Shown here piece after piece: positions 63,276-64,000 of a DNA stretch of 64,000 bases. How positions within the stretch are numbered: position 1 is the first letter of the stretch; every line of letters begins with the position of its first letter. The DNA comes from Clytia hemisphaerica. Taxonomy: Eukaryota > Cnidaria > Hydrozoa > Leptothecata > Clytiidae. The stretch lies in the NCBI GenBank assembly GCA_902728285.1, contig CACVBU010000971.1, forward strand, positions 823,614 to 887,613. Reading direction: 5' to 3'. The notes beneath the pieces are model-generated. The model did no database searches. It saw nothing but the letters and a program-made list of their open reading frames with translations, and was not told the DNA's origin. A program made the position numbers and the translations under genes.

Positions 63276-63921
63276 TCATTTCTTTATCTTTCTTAGGTTC
63301 GTATAAGATGGATTTTTAATATTCGGTTTCTTATAATTCAGTTTATAATCATTCAGTTCAGGCAAATCCAGATATTGTGCATCATTGATGTAATCTCCAG
63401 CATCTCCTTGATGTGTTTGATATTGACCTACTTGGAATACTGCTAAAGGGGTGTAAGGTTCGTTTTTCTTGTGCAGTATCGGTGTAGCATTCTCGGGTTT
63501 AACGTATTTTCGAACTGAAGTCACTGGTGTATTTTTCATCAAGTGAACAGAAGCGTATTCGTATGTTGAATCATCAAAGGTTCTGGTTCTCTCGTGATTA
63601 GATGTATGCTGGTAGCCGAAATCTCCAGAAGATCCTTTATTTGCTGTCACATCCTTTGGAAGATTTTGGTTAGAGCTAGCGTAAATCATATTATCATTCC
63701 AGTTTAGTAAGTTGTCTTGATTTACCGGTGGATTTATTTTTGCTGGATTCGATTGTGAGTTATCAGCGTTATAGTCGATAGCCTTCAAGTAGTATTCAGC
63801 TGATCTCCCCAAAGTGATTTTCTTGTCCTTCTTATCGTCTTCCGTTGTTGTTTTACTGTTGTCTTCATGAGATAGTTTTTGTATTTTGGCTTTAGTTTGA
63901 CGAGTGTTTTGTACGCGTGTC
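63276..63921 (-). CDS. C-terminal exon of a putative signalling receptor
   Basis: Acceptor TTTGTTTATTTAG, phase 1 entry, then about 214 residues to a TGA at 63276-63278. No signal peptide or membrane segment in this exon; it is polar, Asn/Lys/Pro-rich and looks like a cytoplasmic tail. Tyrosines lie in binding-type contexts: EYYLKA, YEYASV (ITIM-like), PYTPLAV, QYLDLPEL, SYTNLRK, IYASS, GYQHTS. Several YxxL/V/I motifs suggest SH2-domain recruitment, as in ITIM/ITAM-bearing immune-type or allorecognition receptors; that is inference, since the ectodomain lies outside the window. An initiation inside this exon is unlikely because the frame is open to the splice site. Confidence 0.7.
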
Positions 63922-64000
63922 CTAAATAAACAAAAAAGGAATTTTTCTTTGTTAAACCCTCATAAGTAATGACTTGCTTGAAGTTAAACTTAAAATTATT

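Noticed and set aside
62963-63319. 118-codon plus frame
   Set aside because: Overlaps the receptor-tail exon antisense and lacks motifs, splice sites or supporting context.

Overview
This is nuclear DNA of an invertebrate animal. It is AT-rich, with short exons bounded by GT-AG introns, a vWA-tyrosinase gene, a receptor tail with tyrosine motifs, and a dense load of eukaryotic mobile DNA (Helitrons, hAT- and pogo-type MITEs, a Gypsy/Mag-like LTR element, LINE 3' ends, tRNA-derived sequences). A cnidarian, perhaps a hydrozoan, would fit, but the sequence does not settle this and a mollusc is possible. No bacterial-type operons, ribosome sites or CRISPR arrays are present.

Host genes. (1) A plus-strand gene runs from at or before 10053 to a stop at 61579. 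I assembled it from 16 exons whose splice sites and reading phases agree at every junction; it encodes at least 596 residues. It looks like an extracellular protein and may be related to the beta-propeller ectodomains of CatSper auxiliary subunits (weak assignment). (2) A minus-strand vWA-tyrosinase gene (28219-42253) lies inside the 30-kb intron of gene 1, on the opposite strand. Its two exons carry all six copper-binding histidines, but the last exon has no in-frame canonical acceptor. (3) At the right edge, the last exon of a minus-strand gene (63276-63921) encodes a cytoplasmic-looking tail with many YxxL/V motifs.

Mobile DNA, left to right. 0-8 kb: a recurring R1 repeat, two inverted copies of one minisatellite element, and a second minisatellite. 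8-21 kb: the introns of gene 1, filled with MITEs, two of which can be placed exactly by their empty sites. 22.2-27.2 kb: a Gypsy/Mag-like retroelement with 110-bp LTRs. 29-34 kb: a GC-rich tandem array and a broken coding-like stretch split by a 2-kb hAT-like insertion. 34.6-40.7 kb: Helitron copies, one interrupted by a 2.8-kb foldback element and by a second 663-bp element. 43-47 kb: a LINE 3' end and nested inverted-repeat elements.

The most unusual object is at 47982-56150. It is an 8.17-kb head-to-tail dimer inserted at a TA in an intron of gene 1. Each ~3.98-kb unit encodes an intact Tc1/IS630-type DD34E transposase and, convergently, a CRESS-virus-like Rep protein (HUH endonuclease plus superfamily 3 helicase). 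The units are bounded by three copies of a 202-bp hairpin-forming repeat, and the middle copy is shared. Twin palindromes lie between the two convergent genes. I know of no described transposon family with this combination, and it is my candidate for a new system.
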